From: Corallococcus macrosporus
GTDB taxonomy: Bacteria > Myxococcota > Myxococcia > Myxococcales > Myxococcaceae
Direction of reading: 5' to 3'
Assembly (NCBI RefSeq): GCF_017302985.1
Contig: NZ_JAFIMU010000007.1
Coordinates: 2,046,001 to 2,110,000, forward strand
Length of the DNA stretch: 64,000 nt
The notes beneath the pieces were generated by a model that was given only the letters and a program-made list of their open reading frames with translations, ran no database searches and had not been told where the DNA came from. A program made the translations under genes and the position numbers. Shown here piece by piece: positions 32,226 through 41,132 of this stretch (positions are counted from its first letter, which is position 1; each line of letters opens with the position of its first letter).

Positions 32226-34097
32226 TCAAGCCATCCGCAACACGGTGAGGTCCTGAGCCCCCACCACCATCAATCCCTCGCGAGACAGCAGCAGGCCCCG
32301 GTCCGCGTCCACGAAAGGCTCCGCGTCCGGGAACTCGCGCACCGCCTCCAGCCGTCCCTGCCGGAGCTCCACGCGCGTCAGCCCCGCGTCCGTGGCGCAG
32401 AAGAGCGCGCCCCCCACCGCGCACTTCCCCCGCAGCGTCCCCAGCCACGAGCCGTCCCCCGCGTCGGCCCGGGCGCTCGCGCGCACCGCCCCGTCCGGCC
32501 CCAGCAGCACGGCGTGGTGCACCGTGCGGCCCCCGGTCTCCTCCGCGAGCAGCAGCCACACGGAGGTCCCGTCGAACACGGCCTCCGCGTCCAGCAACTG
32601 CCCCGACGGCCACGGCAGCGTGAGCCCGTCCCTCAAACCCTTGCGCTCCACGTCGAACAGGAAGGCCCCCCTGAGCCCCGCCGCGCGGTGGAACCCAAGG
32701 CCGAACCGGGGCCCCACGAACAGCCGCGTCTGTCCTTGCAGCACGTCGCCCCACCGCTCGGGGCCATACGTGCCGTCCCGCCACAGCCCGCCGCCCACCG
32801 CCCAGAACCGGTGGCTGGCATTGGCCGCGAACACCGGCCGGTTCTCACAGACGTCCACGCCCAGGAACTCCGGCCCCCGGCCCGGCATGAACACCGCCAC
32901 ACGTCCGCCCTGCCCCAGCAGCGTGACGTCCCCCTGCACCGCCCAGCGCAGCGACGGATCCAGCGCGCCCACCATCACCGTGCGCCCGTCCTCACGCCGG
33001 TACGCGCCGTCCGCGTGGTAGACGAAGCGCACCGTCCCGTCCTCCGCGCTCGCGTGCACCAGCACGCCGCGGGTCGTGAACTTCCGCGTCGCCGTCACCT
33101 GCCCGCGCACCGCCGACACCGGCGTGGCCGCCACCGTCGCGTGCGGCTGACACGTGGGACACGAGGCCCGAGCGTGCTCCAGACCGCACGACGCGCACAC
33201 CGTGAAGCGAAGCCCCTCCAGCACCGGCAGCGGGAACGCGCCGCGCCGGTCCTCCACGAACACCTGGTGGAACAGGTGCAGCAAGTCATCCGGCAGCGAT
33301 GCCCGGGGCAGCGCGGGCTTGGGATACTGCACGTCCGGATGGAAGACGGTGACGCGCTGGAGCATCCGGCCCACCGCGTTCAGCCGTGACGCACCGGGGG
33401 CCTTTGGCTTGTGGATGCCGCCCTGCGGCCCCACGCACAGCAGCGACTGCATCACGGTGACGGCGAAGGCATACCAATCACTCTCCACCGTCGCCGGCCG
33501 AGCGGGCGTCAGCGCCTGCGCGCCCGGATCCAACCGCAGCGGGTCCAGGAACTTCTCGGTGAACACCGGGCAGAGGAAGGGACCGAACTGGAAGCTGTCC
33601 GCGTCGATGAAGTACGCGTCCGTGCCCACCGTCAGCACGTTCAGGTCGTTGAAGTCCCCCACCACCACGCCGCCCGAGTGCACCGCCCCCAGCACGCGGT
33701 GCAGCCCCGCCAGCACCGTCACCGCATCCGCGGCCTTGCCGCCCGCGCGGCGGAAGGCCGGCTCGCTCCACCGGCGCAGCGGCTCCACGCCGTCCAGCTT
33801 GCGCATCGCATAGCCCAGCACCTCCACGCCCTTCTTGTCCGTGGCCAGGGCCTGCGGCGTCACCACCCGCGCCGGCAGGCCCGAGGGGAACGCGCGCAGC
33901 TTGCGCTGGTGCTCCGCGAGCCGGGCCTTCGCTGCGGCCTGCTCGGGCACGAGCCCCAGGTAGTCCGGGTGCTCGGGCCGCTTGAAGACCTTGAGCGCGC
34001 GGCCATCGCCCAGGTCATAGACATCCGCCTCGCCGCCCTTGCCCAGCGCCCGCTGCGGATCCAACCGGACCTTCTTTCCCTCCAGCCAGACGTCCAT
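32226..34097 (-). CDS. Protein kinase-like protein with zinc ribbon and beta-propeller-like C-terminus
   Basis: 623 residues. N-lobe: ALGKGGEADVYDLG and RALKVFK (ATP-site lysine). Catalytic loop replaced by HSGGVVVGDFNDLNVL, and YFIDADSFQFG in the DFG position, so the kinase is atypical (DAD) but retains the metal aspartate. After about 290 residues there is a zinc ribbon (CASCGLEHARASCPTC), then about 300 residues of repeated beta motifs like a propeller. Such kinases accompany TerY-like vWA and PP2C proteins. It starts 3 nt after the phosphatase stop, so the genes are tightly linked. Confidence 0.85.
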   Translation of the reverse strand: MDVWLEGKKVRLDPQRALGKGGEADVYDLGDGRALKVFKRPEHPDYLGLVPEQAAAKARLAEHQRKLRAFPSGLPARVVTPQALATDKKGVEVLGYAMRKLDGVEPLRRWSEPAFRRAGGKAADAVTVLAGLHRVLGAVHSGGVVVGDFNDLNVLTVGTDAYFIDADSFQFGPFLCPVFTEKFLDPLRLDPGAQALTPARPATVESDWYAFAVTVMQSLLCVGPQGGIHKPKAPGASRLNAVGRMLQRVTVFHPDVQYPKPALPRASLPDDLLHLFHQVFVEDRRGAFPLPVLEGLRFTVCASCGLEHARASCPTCQPHATVAATPVSAVRGQVTATRKFTTRGVLVHASAEDGTVRFVYHADGAYRREDGRTVMVGALDPSLRWAVQGDVTLLGQGGRVAVFMPGRGPEFLGVDVCENRPVFAANASHRFWAVGGGLWRDGTYGPERWGDVLQGQTRLFVGPRFGLGFHRAAGLRGAFLFDVERKGLRDGLTLPWPSGQLLDAEAVFDGTSVWLLLAEETGGRTVHHAVLLGPDGAVRASARADAGDGSWLGTLRGKCAVGGALFCATDAGLTRVELRQGRLEAVREFPDAEPFVDADRGLLLSREGLMVVGAQDLTVLRMA

Positions 34098-34100
34098 GGC

Positions 34101-34904
34101 TCACGCCCTCCCCATCCGGCGGCGCAGCACCACCAGCGTGGTGTCGTCCGTCAGCAGCCCGGGCGAGCGCAACAACCGCCGCTCCGCGAAGTCCGCGCGC
34201 ACCGACTCGCGGTTGAGCTGCGCCAGCCGCCGTCGCACCGCGTCCGGGTTCGTGAAGTAGCGGTCGTCCGTCCAGAACCGCGACAGCGGCCCCACCGGCT
34301 CGTCGCGCTCCGGCAGCCGAGCCCTCTCAAGCCCCAGCAGGTCCCCCACCCCATCCGTGCCCACCAGCAGCGCGTGCACGTCCTCGGTGGGCAGCAGCGC
34401 CCGGGGCACCAGCGGCACGTCCTCGCCGCGCAGCAGCGCATACGCCAGATACGGCGGCGCGTTGCCCGGAAACGGCCCCAATGCATGCACCTCGCCGTTG
34501 AGCATCCACACCCCGTCCCCTGATGAGAAGACGAGCGTGTGAGCCGGCGTCACCACCGCCCCCACGAGCGTGAAGAGCAGGTCCCCCAGCACGTCCCGCC
34601 CCAGCGTGGACACCAAGCCCTCCATCAGCTCCAGCACGTCCCCGCGCAGCCCCGGAAGGAAGTCCGCGCCGTCCACCGCCTCGCCCCGAGCCAGCCGCGC
34701 CTGCGCCGCCTGCGCCAGCCGCCGCACTCCCAGCTGTGCCCCCAACTCGCTGCACGGCTGGCTGCCGCATCCGTCCGCCACCACCACCACCAGCCCGTGC
34801 TCACTCTCCCGCACGCAGGCGGCGTCCTGGTTGTTGCGCCCCGAACGAGCGTGCTCCCGGCCCTGCACCGAACCCACCGCGACATCGAAGGGCAGCGTGG
34901 ACAT
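34101..34904 (-). CDS. PP2C-family Ser/Thr phosphatase, first gene of the TerY-P-type operon
   Basis: 267 residues. NNQDAACVRESEHG, VVVVADGCGSQPC, TLVFSSGDGVWML, LLVGTDGVGDLL and DDTTLVVLRRRMG are the PP2C metal-binding motifs in order; an aspartate occurs at each of the expected positions. The ATG at 34904 has GGAG about 5 nt upstream, and a longer start at 35015 would lie upstream of the predicted promoter. The phosphatase presumably opposes the kinase encoded next. It carries the regulated promoter for the whole four-gene operon. Confidence 0.9.
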   Translation of the reverse strand: MSTLPFDVAVGSVQGREHARSGRNNQDAACVRESEHGLVVVVADGCGSQPCSELGAQLGVRRLAQAAQARLARGEAVDGADFLPGLRGDVLELMEGLVSTLGRDVLGDLLFTLVGAVVTPAHTLVFSSGDGVWMLNGEVHALGPFPGNAPPYLAYALLRGEDVPLVPRALLPTEDVHALLVGTDGVGDLLGLERARLPERDEPVGPLSRFWTDDRYFTNPDAVRRRLAQLNRESVRADFAERRLLRSPGLLTDDTTLVVLRRRMGRA

Positions 34905-34983
34905 GGCTCTCCCGTGGCCCTCGTAGGGCACGCACGACGCAAGAACCTGCTGGCGAGTGAGCGGCCCCGCGCCGCCCGACTTC

Positions 34984-34998
34984 GTGTATCTACGACAC
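34984..34998. promoter_or_regulatory. Dyad operator O2, imperfect copy
   Basis: GTGTATCTACGACAC: the left arm differs at one base from O1. Its centre is 22 bp from that of O1, about two helix turns, so two dimers could bind on the same face. It covers the predicted transcription start of the operon. Confidence 0.55.
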
Positions 34999-34999
34999 C

Positions 35000-35028
35000 A
35001 ACATAGTGTCCACATGACACGAAGTCAA
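35000..35028 (-). promoter_or_regulatory. Sigma70-like promoter of the PP2C/kinase/hydrolase/vWA operon
   Basis: Minus-strand TTGACT (35028-35023), spacer of exactly 17 nt, TATGTT (35005-35000). The spacer is almost fully occupied by the dyad at 35006-35020, so a bound protein would block RNA polymerase. Predicted start near 34993, giving a leader of about 90 nt to the ATG at 34904. Confidence 0.65.
35006..35020. promoter_or_regulatory. Dyad operator O1 (GTGTC-N5-GACAC)
   Basis: Perfect 5-bp arms GTGTC and GACAC with spacer CACAT. It lies within the promoter spacer. The same 15-mer with one base changed (spacer CAGAT) is found before the Nudix gene at 35798-35812. Confidence 0.7.
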
Positions 35029-35084
35029 GGCGACGTGGGACAACCTGTCAGCGGGAGGCGCCAGGTCAGCGGGAGGCGTGGGGG

Positions 35085-35774
35085 TTACAGCTCGAAGTTG
35101 AAGCCGGCCTTCTCGAGCTGTTTGTACTTCCTGTGGTCGAACCGGTAGAGGCGGGCGGCGCGGTGGGAGACGTCCTGTTCCACCTCGTCCAGTTCCTCCA
35201 GCAGGTCCATGGCGAGGATCTTCTTGCGGAAGTTGCGCTTGTCGAGCTCGCGCTCCAGGACCGTCTCGTACAGCCGCTGGAGCTGCGACAGCGTGAACTT
35301 GGGCGGCAGCAGCTCGAACCCGATGGGCTGGTAGCGCACCTTGCCCTTGAGCCGCTGCAGCGCGGTGGCCAGCACGTCCGCGTGGTCGAACGCGAGCTTC
35401 GGCGTGTCCCAGACGGAGAACCACGCCGCCTCGCGCGCGTCGGTGGAGGCCTGGAGGTGGTGCTGGGACAGCTTCACCAGCGCGAAGTACGCCACGGTGA
35501 TGACACGGCCCCGGGGGTCACGGTCCGGCGCACCGAACGTGTAGAGCTGCTCCAGGTGGCTGGTGCGCAGGCCTGCCTCTTCCTCCAGCTCGCGGCGCGC
35601 GGCGTCCTCCAGCGACTCCTCCATGCGCACGAAGCCACCGGGAAGCGCCCACCGGCCCTGGTACGGCTCCACCCCGCGCTGGATGAGCAGCACCTTGAGG
35701 TCCTCCTCGTCCAACCCGAAGACGACGCAGTCCACCGTCACCGCCGGGCGCGGGTACTCATAGGTGTGGCTCAC
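35085..35774 (-). CDS. NrtR-like Nudix-domain transcriptional regulator
   Basis: 229 residues, GTG start with GGAGG 8 nt upstream. Residues 1-140 are a Nudix domain with a complete Nudix box from G47 to L69 (G-x5-E-x7-RE-L-x-EE-x-GL), so unlike many NrtR regulators it may still hydrolyse its ligand. The C-terminal 85 residues ([35 protein letters not shown]) form the winged-helix domain of NrtR-like proteins. Family ligands are ADP-ribose or related sugar nucleotides. A dyad shared with the TerY-P-type operon lies upstream, supporting repression of itself and of that operon. Confidence 0.88.
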   Translation of the reverse strand: MSHTYEYPRPAVTVDCVVFGLDEEDLKVLLIQRGVEPYQGRWALPGGFVRMEESLEDAARRELEEEAGLRTSHLEQLYTFGAPDRDPRGRVITVAYFALVKLSQHHLQASTDAREAAWFSVWDTPKLAFDHADVLATALQRLKGKVRYQPIGFELLPPKFTLSQLQRLYETVLERELDKRNFRKKILAMDLLEELDEVEQDVSHRAARLYRFDHRKYKQLEKAGFNFEL

Positions 35775-35797
35775 GGGGAAACCCTCCGGCCGACATC

Positions 35798-35812
35798 GTG
35801 TCCAGATGACAC
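35798..35812. promoter_or_regulatory. Dyad operator O3 before the Nudix regulator gene
   Basis: Perfect GTGTC-N5-GACAC (spacer CAGAT) centred about 30 bp upstream of the GTG at 35774. A TTGCCG (35821-35816, minus strand) could be a -35 box, placing the operator within the promoter; the -10 is weak. One base differs from O1. Confidence 0.65.
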
Positions 35813-35966
35813 GGTGCCGGCAAGCGCCTTCGCGCCTGGAGGTGCAGGGCGGCCGGACGGGACTCCAGCCGTTGCCCACGGAGCGGCAGCGGTGGGCCGC
35901 GACGAGGCGATTGAGCGGAAACCAGGAAGGTCCATGAACAGCGCCCCCGGCCGGGAGCCGATGTCC

Positions 35967-35997
35967 GCGGACTGGTCCAACAGTCGGACCAGTTCGC
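35967..35997. promoter_or_regulatory. FadR-type inverted repeat upstream of the GntR gene
   Basis: ACTGGTCC at 35971-35978 and GGACCAGT at 35986-35993, spacer 7 nt; the arms extend to 12 bp with one mismatch. The TGGTC/GACCA core matches what GntR-family FadR-subfamily regulators recognise. It ends 43 bp before the ATG at 36041, suggesting autoregulation. Confidence 0.6.
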
Positions 35998-36040
35998 ATC
36001 GCCCGGCGCCGGAGGGCGCGTCCTCCAGTCCGTCCCGTCC

Positions 36041-37096
36041 ATGTCAGACCCATCTGGTTGGATGCGCGAAGCATCGGCGAGAAGGGCGGCGGAGATGGTG
36101 AGGGTGGGGCTGGTGGCGTATGTGGAGAAGCAGATTGAGCAGGACATCGCGCTGGGACGGCTGCCGAGGAACGGGCGGCTGGCCTCGGAGCGGGTGATGG
36201 CTGGCTGGTATGGCGTGTGCCGGGGCACGGTGCGCGAGGCCTTGAGGCGGCTGGCGGCACGGGGCCTCGTGGTGCAGCACCCCGGGCGCCAGGCGCGAGC
36301 GGTGGCGCTGGACGAATCGCTGACGCTGGAGAACCTGGGCCTGGCGCTGCATGCCGCGCGCTCCGAGGAGGGCCGGCGACTGCTGGAGGGCTTCTTCAGC
36401 CTCAAGCGGCAGGTGCTGGTGGAGCTCTTGGCCGACTGCTGCGCGAACGCCTCCGAGTCGGAGGTGGGCCGGTTGGAGTCCGTCTGCTACGCGCTCTGGG
36501 ACGCGGCGCGCTGGCACCCTGGAGAGCGCTGCGCCCAGTTGGAGTTCGAGCTGCTGCGGCTGGCGGCCCAGGTGGCTGCGCGTCCCGGGCACCTGCTCCT
36601 CATCCAGTCTCTGCAACGGGCCTTCAGGGGCATTGCGGCCCGGCTGCTGCCCTTCATGGGTGGCGAAGCCCTGGGCCAGTGGGCCCGGTGCGCGATGCAC
36701 GCCCTGAGCGAGCGCGACATGCAGACGCTTCAGCACCAACTGCCGCTACTGCTGAAGGCGTGTGATGCGCGGTTGCTCGATCAGGTCGCCCCACGTCCTC
36801 GGGAGAATGTCACTCCCGAGCCCCCTGATACGGAGGAGTGCAGCCTCGCCGCCCCTTCGGCGGACACGGCGCGGAATGATGCCCCTTGCGTTGAAACACA
36901 GGGCACCTGCGACTCCGTGTCAGCCACTGCGCAGCATGACGCGGCGGAGACATGCCCTCGCGTCGAGGAACATGGCCCTGGCGGCATCACTCCAATCGAC
37001 ACGGCATCGGGAAACCTGTCCGGCGGTCAGACAGGTTCCGACGCTTCGGATCCCGAGGCAGGGCTCACTCACGAGCCTTGCTTCCGCTCCGGATGA
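36041..37096 (+). CDS. GntR-family transcriptional regulator (FadR-like)
   Basis: 351 residues. N-terminal winged helix: [40 protein letters not shown] and [18 protein letters not shown] give the GntR helix-turn-helix and wing. Residues about 90-240 form an all-helical FCD/FadR-like effector domain. The last 110 residues are a low-complexity Pro/Thr/Asp-rich tail with several cysteines, unusual for the family (normal length about 240). A TGGTC/GACCA inverted repeat lies upstream. It may control the neighbouring lipid kinase or SDR genes or only itself; the sequence does not decide. Confidence 0.85.
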   Translation: MSDPSGWMREASARRAAEMVRVGLVAYVEKQIEQDIALGRLPRNGRLASERVMAGWYGVCRGTVREALRRLAARGLVVQHPGRQARAVALDESLTLENLGLALHAARSEEGRRLLEGFFSLKRQVLVELLADCCANASESEVGRLESVCYALWDAARWHPGERCAQLEFELLRLAAQVAARPGHLLLIQSLQRAFRGIAARLLPFMGGEALGQWARCAMHALSERDMQTLQHQLPLLLKACDARLLDQVAPRPRENVTPEPPDTEECSLAAPSADTARNDAPCVETQGTCDSVSATAQHDAAETCPRVEEHGPGGITPIDTASGNLSGGQTGSDASDPEAGLTHEPCFRSG

Positions 37097-37121
37097 GTCA
37101 ACGGCTCCCTGATCACCGCGG

Positions 37122-38123
37122 CTAGACGGCGACGAGCCGGCCCAGGCGGCGCCAGTCGACCAGCTGGACGTTCTCCTCCGCCAGGTCGAACTCCAGCGAG
37201 CGGCGCATGCCCAGCACGTCGCCGCCCATCTGGAAGGGCACCTCGCGGTCGAAGTCCATCCGCAGGCGCTCCACGAAGAAGTCGTGCATGCGCGGCATGG
37301 GGTGCTCGCCGCGCCACAGGCGGAACATGTTGCGCGTGGCCTCCATCACGCCCGCGCCGTACACGCGCACCGACAGCCGGTGCGGCACCGCCTGCGCGAA
37401 CGGGAACGCCTTGAAGCCAAAGCCCCACTCCGGCGTCGTCGCCGCGCCCGCCACGCCCGCGGGCCCCTGGTACAGGAGCTGCCCCGTCCCGCCGTTGGGC
37501 ACCGGCCGCACCGCGCCCGTCGCGTCGATGGTCAGCGCGGACGCGCCCAGGTTGTAGACGGAGACGTTCGGGTTGCCCTCGCCGAACAGGTGGCGCGGCA
37601 CCGTGCGCGTGAACATGGCGCCCAGGTAGCCGCGCAGGCCGGACTGCGCCTTCTTCAGCGGCCCGGCGGAGGCGAGCTGGTTCTTGAAGTCCTGGATCAT
37701 CTCCGCGTCCCAGCCCGTGCCCGCGAAGGGCGCCACCCGGCCCTCCACACGGACCAGGGAGAAGGGACGCAGGGGCGGCAGGCGCTCGCCGTACGCGGCG
37801 ATCTGCTTCAGGGCCACGTGGGGACGCGGCGCACCGGTGACTCGGGCCCAGGCGTTGCCCGTGCCCAGGGGCAGCACGCCAATGGCCGGCAGGGCGACGC
37901 CCTGGGAGCGCAGCTCGTTGAGCAGGCCGGTGATGGTGCCGTCCCCCCCGCCCGCGAGCAGCAGGCTGGGCGGGTCGTGGCGGAGCTGGTCCACCCACTC
38001 CCGCGCCTCTTCCAGGGAACGGGTCAGGGCCACCCGGGCCCGGGGGAGCAGGTCTCTGACGAGCCCGCCCATCCCCTCGGTCCCTTTACGCGCACGCAGA
38101 TTGACGAGGACGGCGATGTTCAT
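37122..38123 (-). CDS. Diacylglycerol kinase-family lipid kinase
   Basis: 333 residues. NIAVLVNLRARKG at the start, LLLAGGGDGTITGLLNEL with the GGGDG phosphate loop (58-62), GVLPLGTGNAWARVTGAP and a GWDAEM segment characterise the DAGK_cat fold (diacylglycerol, sphingosine and YegS-type kinases). Phosphorylates a lipid hydroxyl using ATP; the lipid is not predictable. ATG 38123 was chosen because families of this type start M-x-A-V-L-V-N; an upstream ATG at 38150 adds 9 residues. The SDR gene starts on the same strand 86 bp upstream. Confidence 0.9.
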   Translation of the reverse strand: MNIAVLVNLRARKGTEGMGGLVRDLLPRARVALTRSLEEAREWVDQLRHDPPSLLLAGGGDGTITGLLNELRSQGVALPAIGVLPLGTGNAWARVTGAPRPHVALKQIAAYGERLPPLRPFSLVRVEGRVAPFAGTGWDAEMIQDFKNQLASAGPLKKAQSGLRGYLGAMFTRTVPRHLFGEGNPNVSVYNLGASALTIDATGAVRPVPNGGTGQLLYQGPAGVAGAATTPEWGFGFKAFPFAQAVPHRLSVRVYGAGVMEATRNMFRLWRGEHPMPRMHDFFVERLRMDFDREVPFQMGGDVLGMRRSLEFDLAEENVQLVDWRRLGRLVAV

Positions 38124-38209
38124 GGCGGGCGCGACTCTTCCCCAGTTCATGTCATGGCCCCGTCACGAAAAGCGCCCCGGCATGGGGACACCCCTTGGGA
38201 ACATGGTCA

Positions 38210-39214
38210 TCACGCTCCCAGGGCGTGGGCGAGCCGCGCCTCCAGGTATCGCTCGGCCGCACGCCGGCGCAGCGTCACCGCCGCGGCGGCCAGTCCGCCG
38301 GCCACCAGCAGCCGCCTCAGCCATGTTTTTCCGGTGCCGTGGTAACCACCCGACACCGAGTCCCCCTCCGCCATGGGCCGGAAGACGTTGCCGGAGGTGG
38401 GGCCCTGCCGCTCGTTCTTGAAGTGCAGCACGTCCGTGCCGGACTTCATGGTGCGCTCGAAGGTGCCGGGGAGCAGGTTGTGCATCGCGGAGAAGCTCTT
38501 GCCGGAGCCGCCGACCAGGACCTCGTCCTGGGGGTGGCGCAGCACGCGGAGGATGGTGCGGGCCACGCGCTCCGGGGTGTAGACGGGCTCCACGGGGCGG
38601 ATGCGCCAGCCGGTGTAGTTGGCAGTGTGGCGCCAGAGGGGCGTGTCGATGGCGGCGGGCATCACCGTGCACACGTCGATGCCCGTGTTCATCAGCTCCT
38701 GGCGCAGCGACGCGGAGAAGCCGCGCACCGCGAACTTGGAGGCCACGTAGGCGCTCAGGTACGGCGCGGGCACGGTGCCAAAGGTGGAGGACACGTTGAC
38801 GAGCGTCCCGTAGCCCTGGCGCCGGAACTGGGCCAGCGCCGCGCGGGCGCCGCTCACCGTGCCGAAGAAGTTGGTCTCCATGAGCTGGCGGAACGCCTCG
38901 TCCGGCGTCTCCTCCAGGCTGCCCAGCATGTAGACACCCGCGTTGTTCACCCAGCCGTCGAAGTGGCCGAAAGCCTCCACCGCGGCCTCCGCCAACTGCC
39001 GCACCGCCGCCGCGTCCGACACGTCCGTGGGCACCATCAGGGCCTGGACGCCGTGGGACTCGCACTCGGCCGCCAGCTCCTCCAGCGGCTCCTCCCGGCG
39101 CGCGGCGAGGACGACGTGGGCGCCCTTCTTCGCCAGCAGCAGCGCCGTGGCCCGGCCAATGCCGCTGGAGGCGCCCGTGATGACGATGACCTTCTCTTTC
39201 CAGATGCGATCCAT
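38210..39214 (-). CDS. SDR-family oxidoreductase with C-terminal membrane segment
   Basis: 334 residues. Cofactor motif TGASSGIG (13-20), NNAG (90-93), catalytic S142/S143 and Y156-x3-K160 (YVASK) are all present, so an active NAD(P)-dependent short-chain dehydrogenase is expected. The C-terminal 90 residues extend beyond the usual 250 and include a hydrophobic LLVAGGLAAAAVT helix with an arginine-rich end, probably a membrane anchor. Similar extended SDRs act on lipids. It lies upstream of the lipid kinase gene on the same strand. Confidence 0.9.
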   Translation of the reverse strand: MDRIWKEKVIVITGASSGIGRATALLLAKKGAHVVLAARREEPLEELAAECESHGVQALMVPTDVSDAAAVRQLAEAAVEAFGHFDGWVNNAGVYMLGSLEETPDEAFRQLMETNFFGTVSGARAALAQFRRQGYGTLVNVSSTFGTVPAPYLSAYVASKFAVRGFSASLRQELMNTGIDVCTVMPAAIDTPLWRHTANYTGWRIRPVEPVYTPERVARTILRVLRHPQDEVLVGGSGKSFSAMHNLLPGTFERTMKSGTDVLHFKNERQGPTSGNVFRPMAEGDSVSGGYHGTGKTWLRRLLVAGGLAAAAVTLRRRAAERYLEARLAHALGA

Positions 39215-39526
39215 GGAGTGGGGTCCTTGTGGCTGGCTCGACGGCCCCCGGAAGGGCCCGAGCGTTCAAAAGGGTCGGTGGGCGACAGGTCCATGACGCC
39301 GCACGTCGGAGAAGGTGGGGATGGACAGGACGTCCTACCCGGGCCACCGGCGACTCACCTGGAGGGCAGCCAGCGAGGCAGGGGGCCCGGAATCCGGACG
39401 GAGGTCCACATGCGGGACCGGGAGGCAGAGGCCGGGGGTCGCTGGCCTGGAGGGTGGGCAGTCCGGTAGAGGACGGAACGCGGCCTGCAACGCCGGTCCG
39501 GCCATCCCTTCCACTCCCTCGTGCCC
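39215..39526. other. Intergenic region between divergent SDR and PEGA-domain protein genes
   Basis: 312 bases that must hold both promoters. I saw no convincing promoter boxes, operator dyad, terminator, repeat or small gene; ORFs here are GC-biased shadows. Confidence 0.5.
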
Positions 39527-41071
39527 ATGTCCTTCCGACCGAAGCCGTCCGCGTTCGCGCTGCTGCTGTGCCTGCTGTGCGCCACCGCCCTAGAGGCCGC
39601 GCCGCAGCGGCTGGTGGTCTCCAGCGGAGACTGCCGGGACGCGGAGCTGAGCGGCCAGTCCAAGGCGTTCTACGACGCCCTGCGCGCCCGCCCCGAGCAG
39701 CGCGTGCTGGGCGTCCCCGAGTTCGCCGAGCGCCTCTTTCCCGCGGCCTCGCGCTCCTTCGAGGACCTCCAGCGCCAGCTGGACGCCGCGCAGGACCAGT
39801 TCTACGAGGGCCGCAACGCCCGCGCGACCCAGTTGCTGGACGACGCCCTTCGCGACATCCGCCGCCTGCCGCCGGGCGAGCCGCGCTGGAAGCTCTTCGC
39901 CCACGCGCAGCTCTTGCACGGGCTCAACCACCGGGCGCTGGGGCGGACGAAGGACAGCGACGCGGCCTTCCTCCAGGTGCTGCGCCTCCAGCCGAAGTAC
40001 CAGCTGGACCCGGACCAGTACGCCCCCTCCCTCCGGCAGGCCTTCGAGAAGCTGCGCCGCGACCTGGCCCGGATGCCCAAGGTGAAGCTGTCCCTGAAGT
40101 CCACGCTGCCTGCGTCGGACGTGTACCTGGAGGGCCTGGGCGTGGGGCAGACGCCGCTCACGCTGGAGCTGCCCGCCGGGGCGTACGAACTGTCCATGGT
40201 GAAGGGGGACGCGGTGAGCTTCCCCCGCCAGGTGCAGGCGCAGGGGGCGGACACGCCGCTCCTGGTGGACCTGGCCTATGAGGGGTCGGTGACGGCCGCG
40301 CCCTTCCCGTGCCTGGCCGCCTCGGACGGCAACGAGGAGCGCACCTGGAGCCACGCGGTGCGCCTGGGCGGCACGCTGGGCGTGGAAGAGGTCATCGTCG
40401 TGCGGCTGGAGCGCCCCAGCAGCGGGCCCAAGTGGTTCGCCGCCACGGTGCTCAACGTCGAGGGCGGGCAGAAGCTGCGCGAGGGCGGCTTCAAGACGCA
40501 GGGCCTGGACGCCCCCGGGGAGGCGCTGTCCGCGCTGGTGGACTTCGTCACCACCGGTCGCTCGCCGTCCAACCTCGTGGTGATGAACAGCGCCAACGGC
40601 AAGGCGCCCTGGGACGCGGGGAGCCCCCGGGGAACGGCGGCCTCCGGCTCCGGCACGGGCGCGGACCTCACCGCGCCCCACCTCTTGTCGGAGGAAGACG
40701 CCCGCGGCGCGGCCGCGCCCCAGACGGGCCTGCGCACGGCGTCGTACGTGGCGGTGGGCGCGGGCGTGGCGGCGCTGGGCGGCGCGGGCGTGGTGCGGCT
40801 GCTGGCCCAGAAGGACCTGGACGGCCTGGAGGACCGCCGCGCGGCCAACGGCGGACAGCTCGTCAGCACGGACGCGCGGGCCGTGGCGCTGCGCGACTCG
40901 CTCGTGGGCAAGAGCCACCTGATGACGGGGCTGCTCGTGGGCGGGGGCGCGGCGGTCGTCACCGGGGCGGTGCTCTTCCTCGTGTCCTCGCCCGCGAAGG
41001 CCCCGCCCGTGACGCTGGGGGTGTCCGCGGACGGGACGGGCGCGGCGGCGAGCGTGTCCGGATCGTTCTGA
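39527..41071 (+). CDS. Secreted PEGA-domain protein
   Basis: 514 residues with a signal peptide (FALLLCLLCATALEA). Residues about 85-175 include helical TPR-like repeats (QFYEGRNARATQLLDDALRD), and about 185-245 a PEGA domain, VKLSLKSTLPASDVYLEGL, whose hallmark GVGQTPLTLELPAGAYEL is complete. The C-terminal third has two hydrophobic segments (ASYVAVGAGVAALGGAGVV and MTGLLVGGGAAVVTGAVLFL) suggesting membrane attachment. Typical of myxobacterial surface or periplasmic proteins that pair TPR with PEGA. The ATG at 39527 follows an in-frame GTG at 39521. Confidence 0.8.
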   Translation: MSFRPKPSAFALLLCLLCATALEAAPQRLVVSSGDCRDAELSGQSKAFYDALRARPEQRVLGVPEFAERLFPAASRSFEDLQRQLDAAQDQFYEGRNARATQLLDDALRDIRRLPPGEPRWKLFAHAQLLHGLNHRALGRTKDSDAAFLQVLRLQPKYQLDPDQYAPSLRQAFEKLRRDLARMPKVKLSLKSTLPASDVYLEGLGVGQTPLTLELPAGAYELSMVKGDAVSFPRQVQAQGADTPLLVDLAYEGSVTAAPFPCLAASDGNEERTWSHAVRLGGTLGVEEVIVVRLERPSSGPKWFAATVLNVEGGQKLREGGFKTQGLDAPGEALSALVDFVTTGRSPSNLVVMNSANGKAPWDAGSPRGTAASGSGTGADLTAPHLLSEEDARGAAAPQTGLRTASYVAVGAGVAALGGAGVVRLLAQKDLDGLEDRRAANGGQLVSTDARAVALRDSLVGKSHLMTGLLVGGGAAVVTGAVLFLVSSPAKAPPVTLGVSADGTGAAASVSGSF

Positions 41072-41132
41072 GGGGACGTTCCAGGCCGGAGGTTCCTTTC
41101 CGGGAAGCACCGGGCGCGTAGAGTCGCGCCCC

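Noticed and set aside
31146..33389. 747-residue plus-strand ORF across the kinase and hydrolase genes
   Set aside because: Arg/His/Pro-rich shadow frame; both minus-strand genes have clear catalytic motifs.
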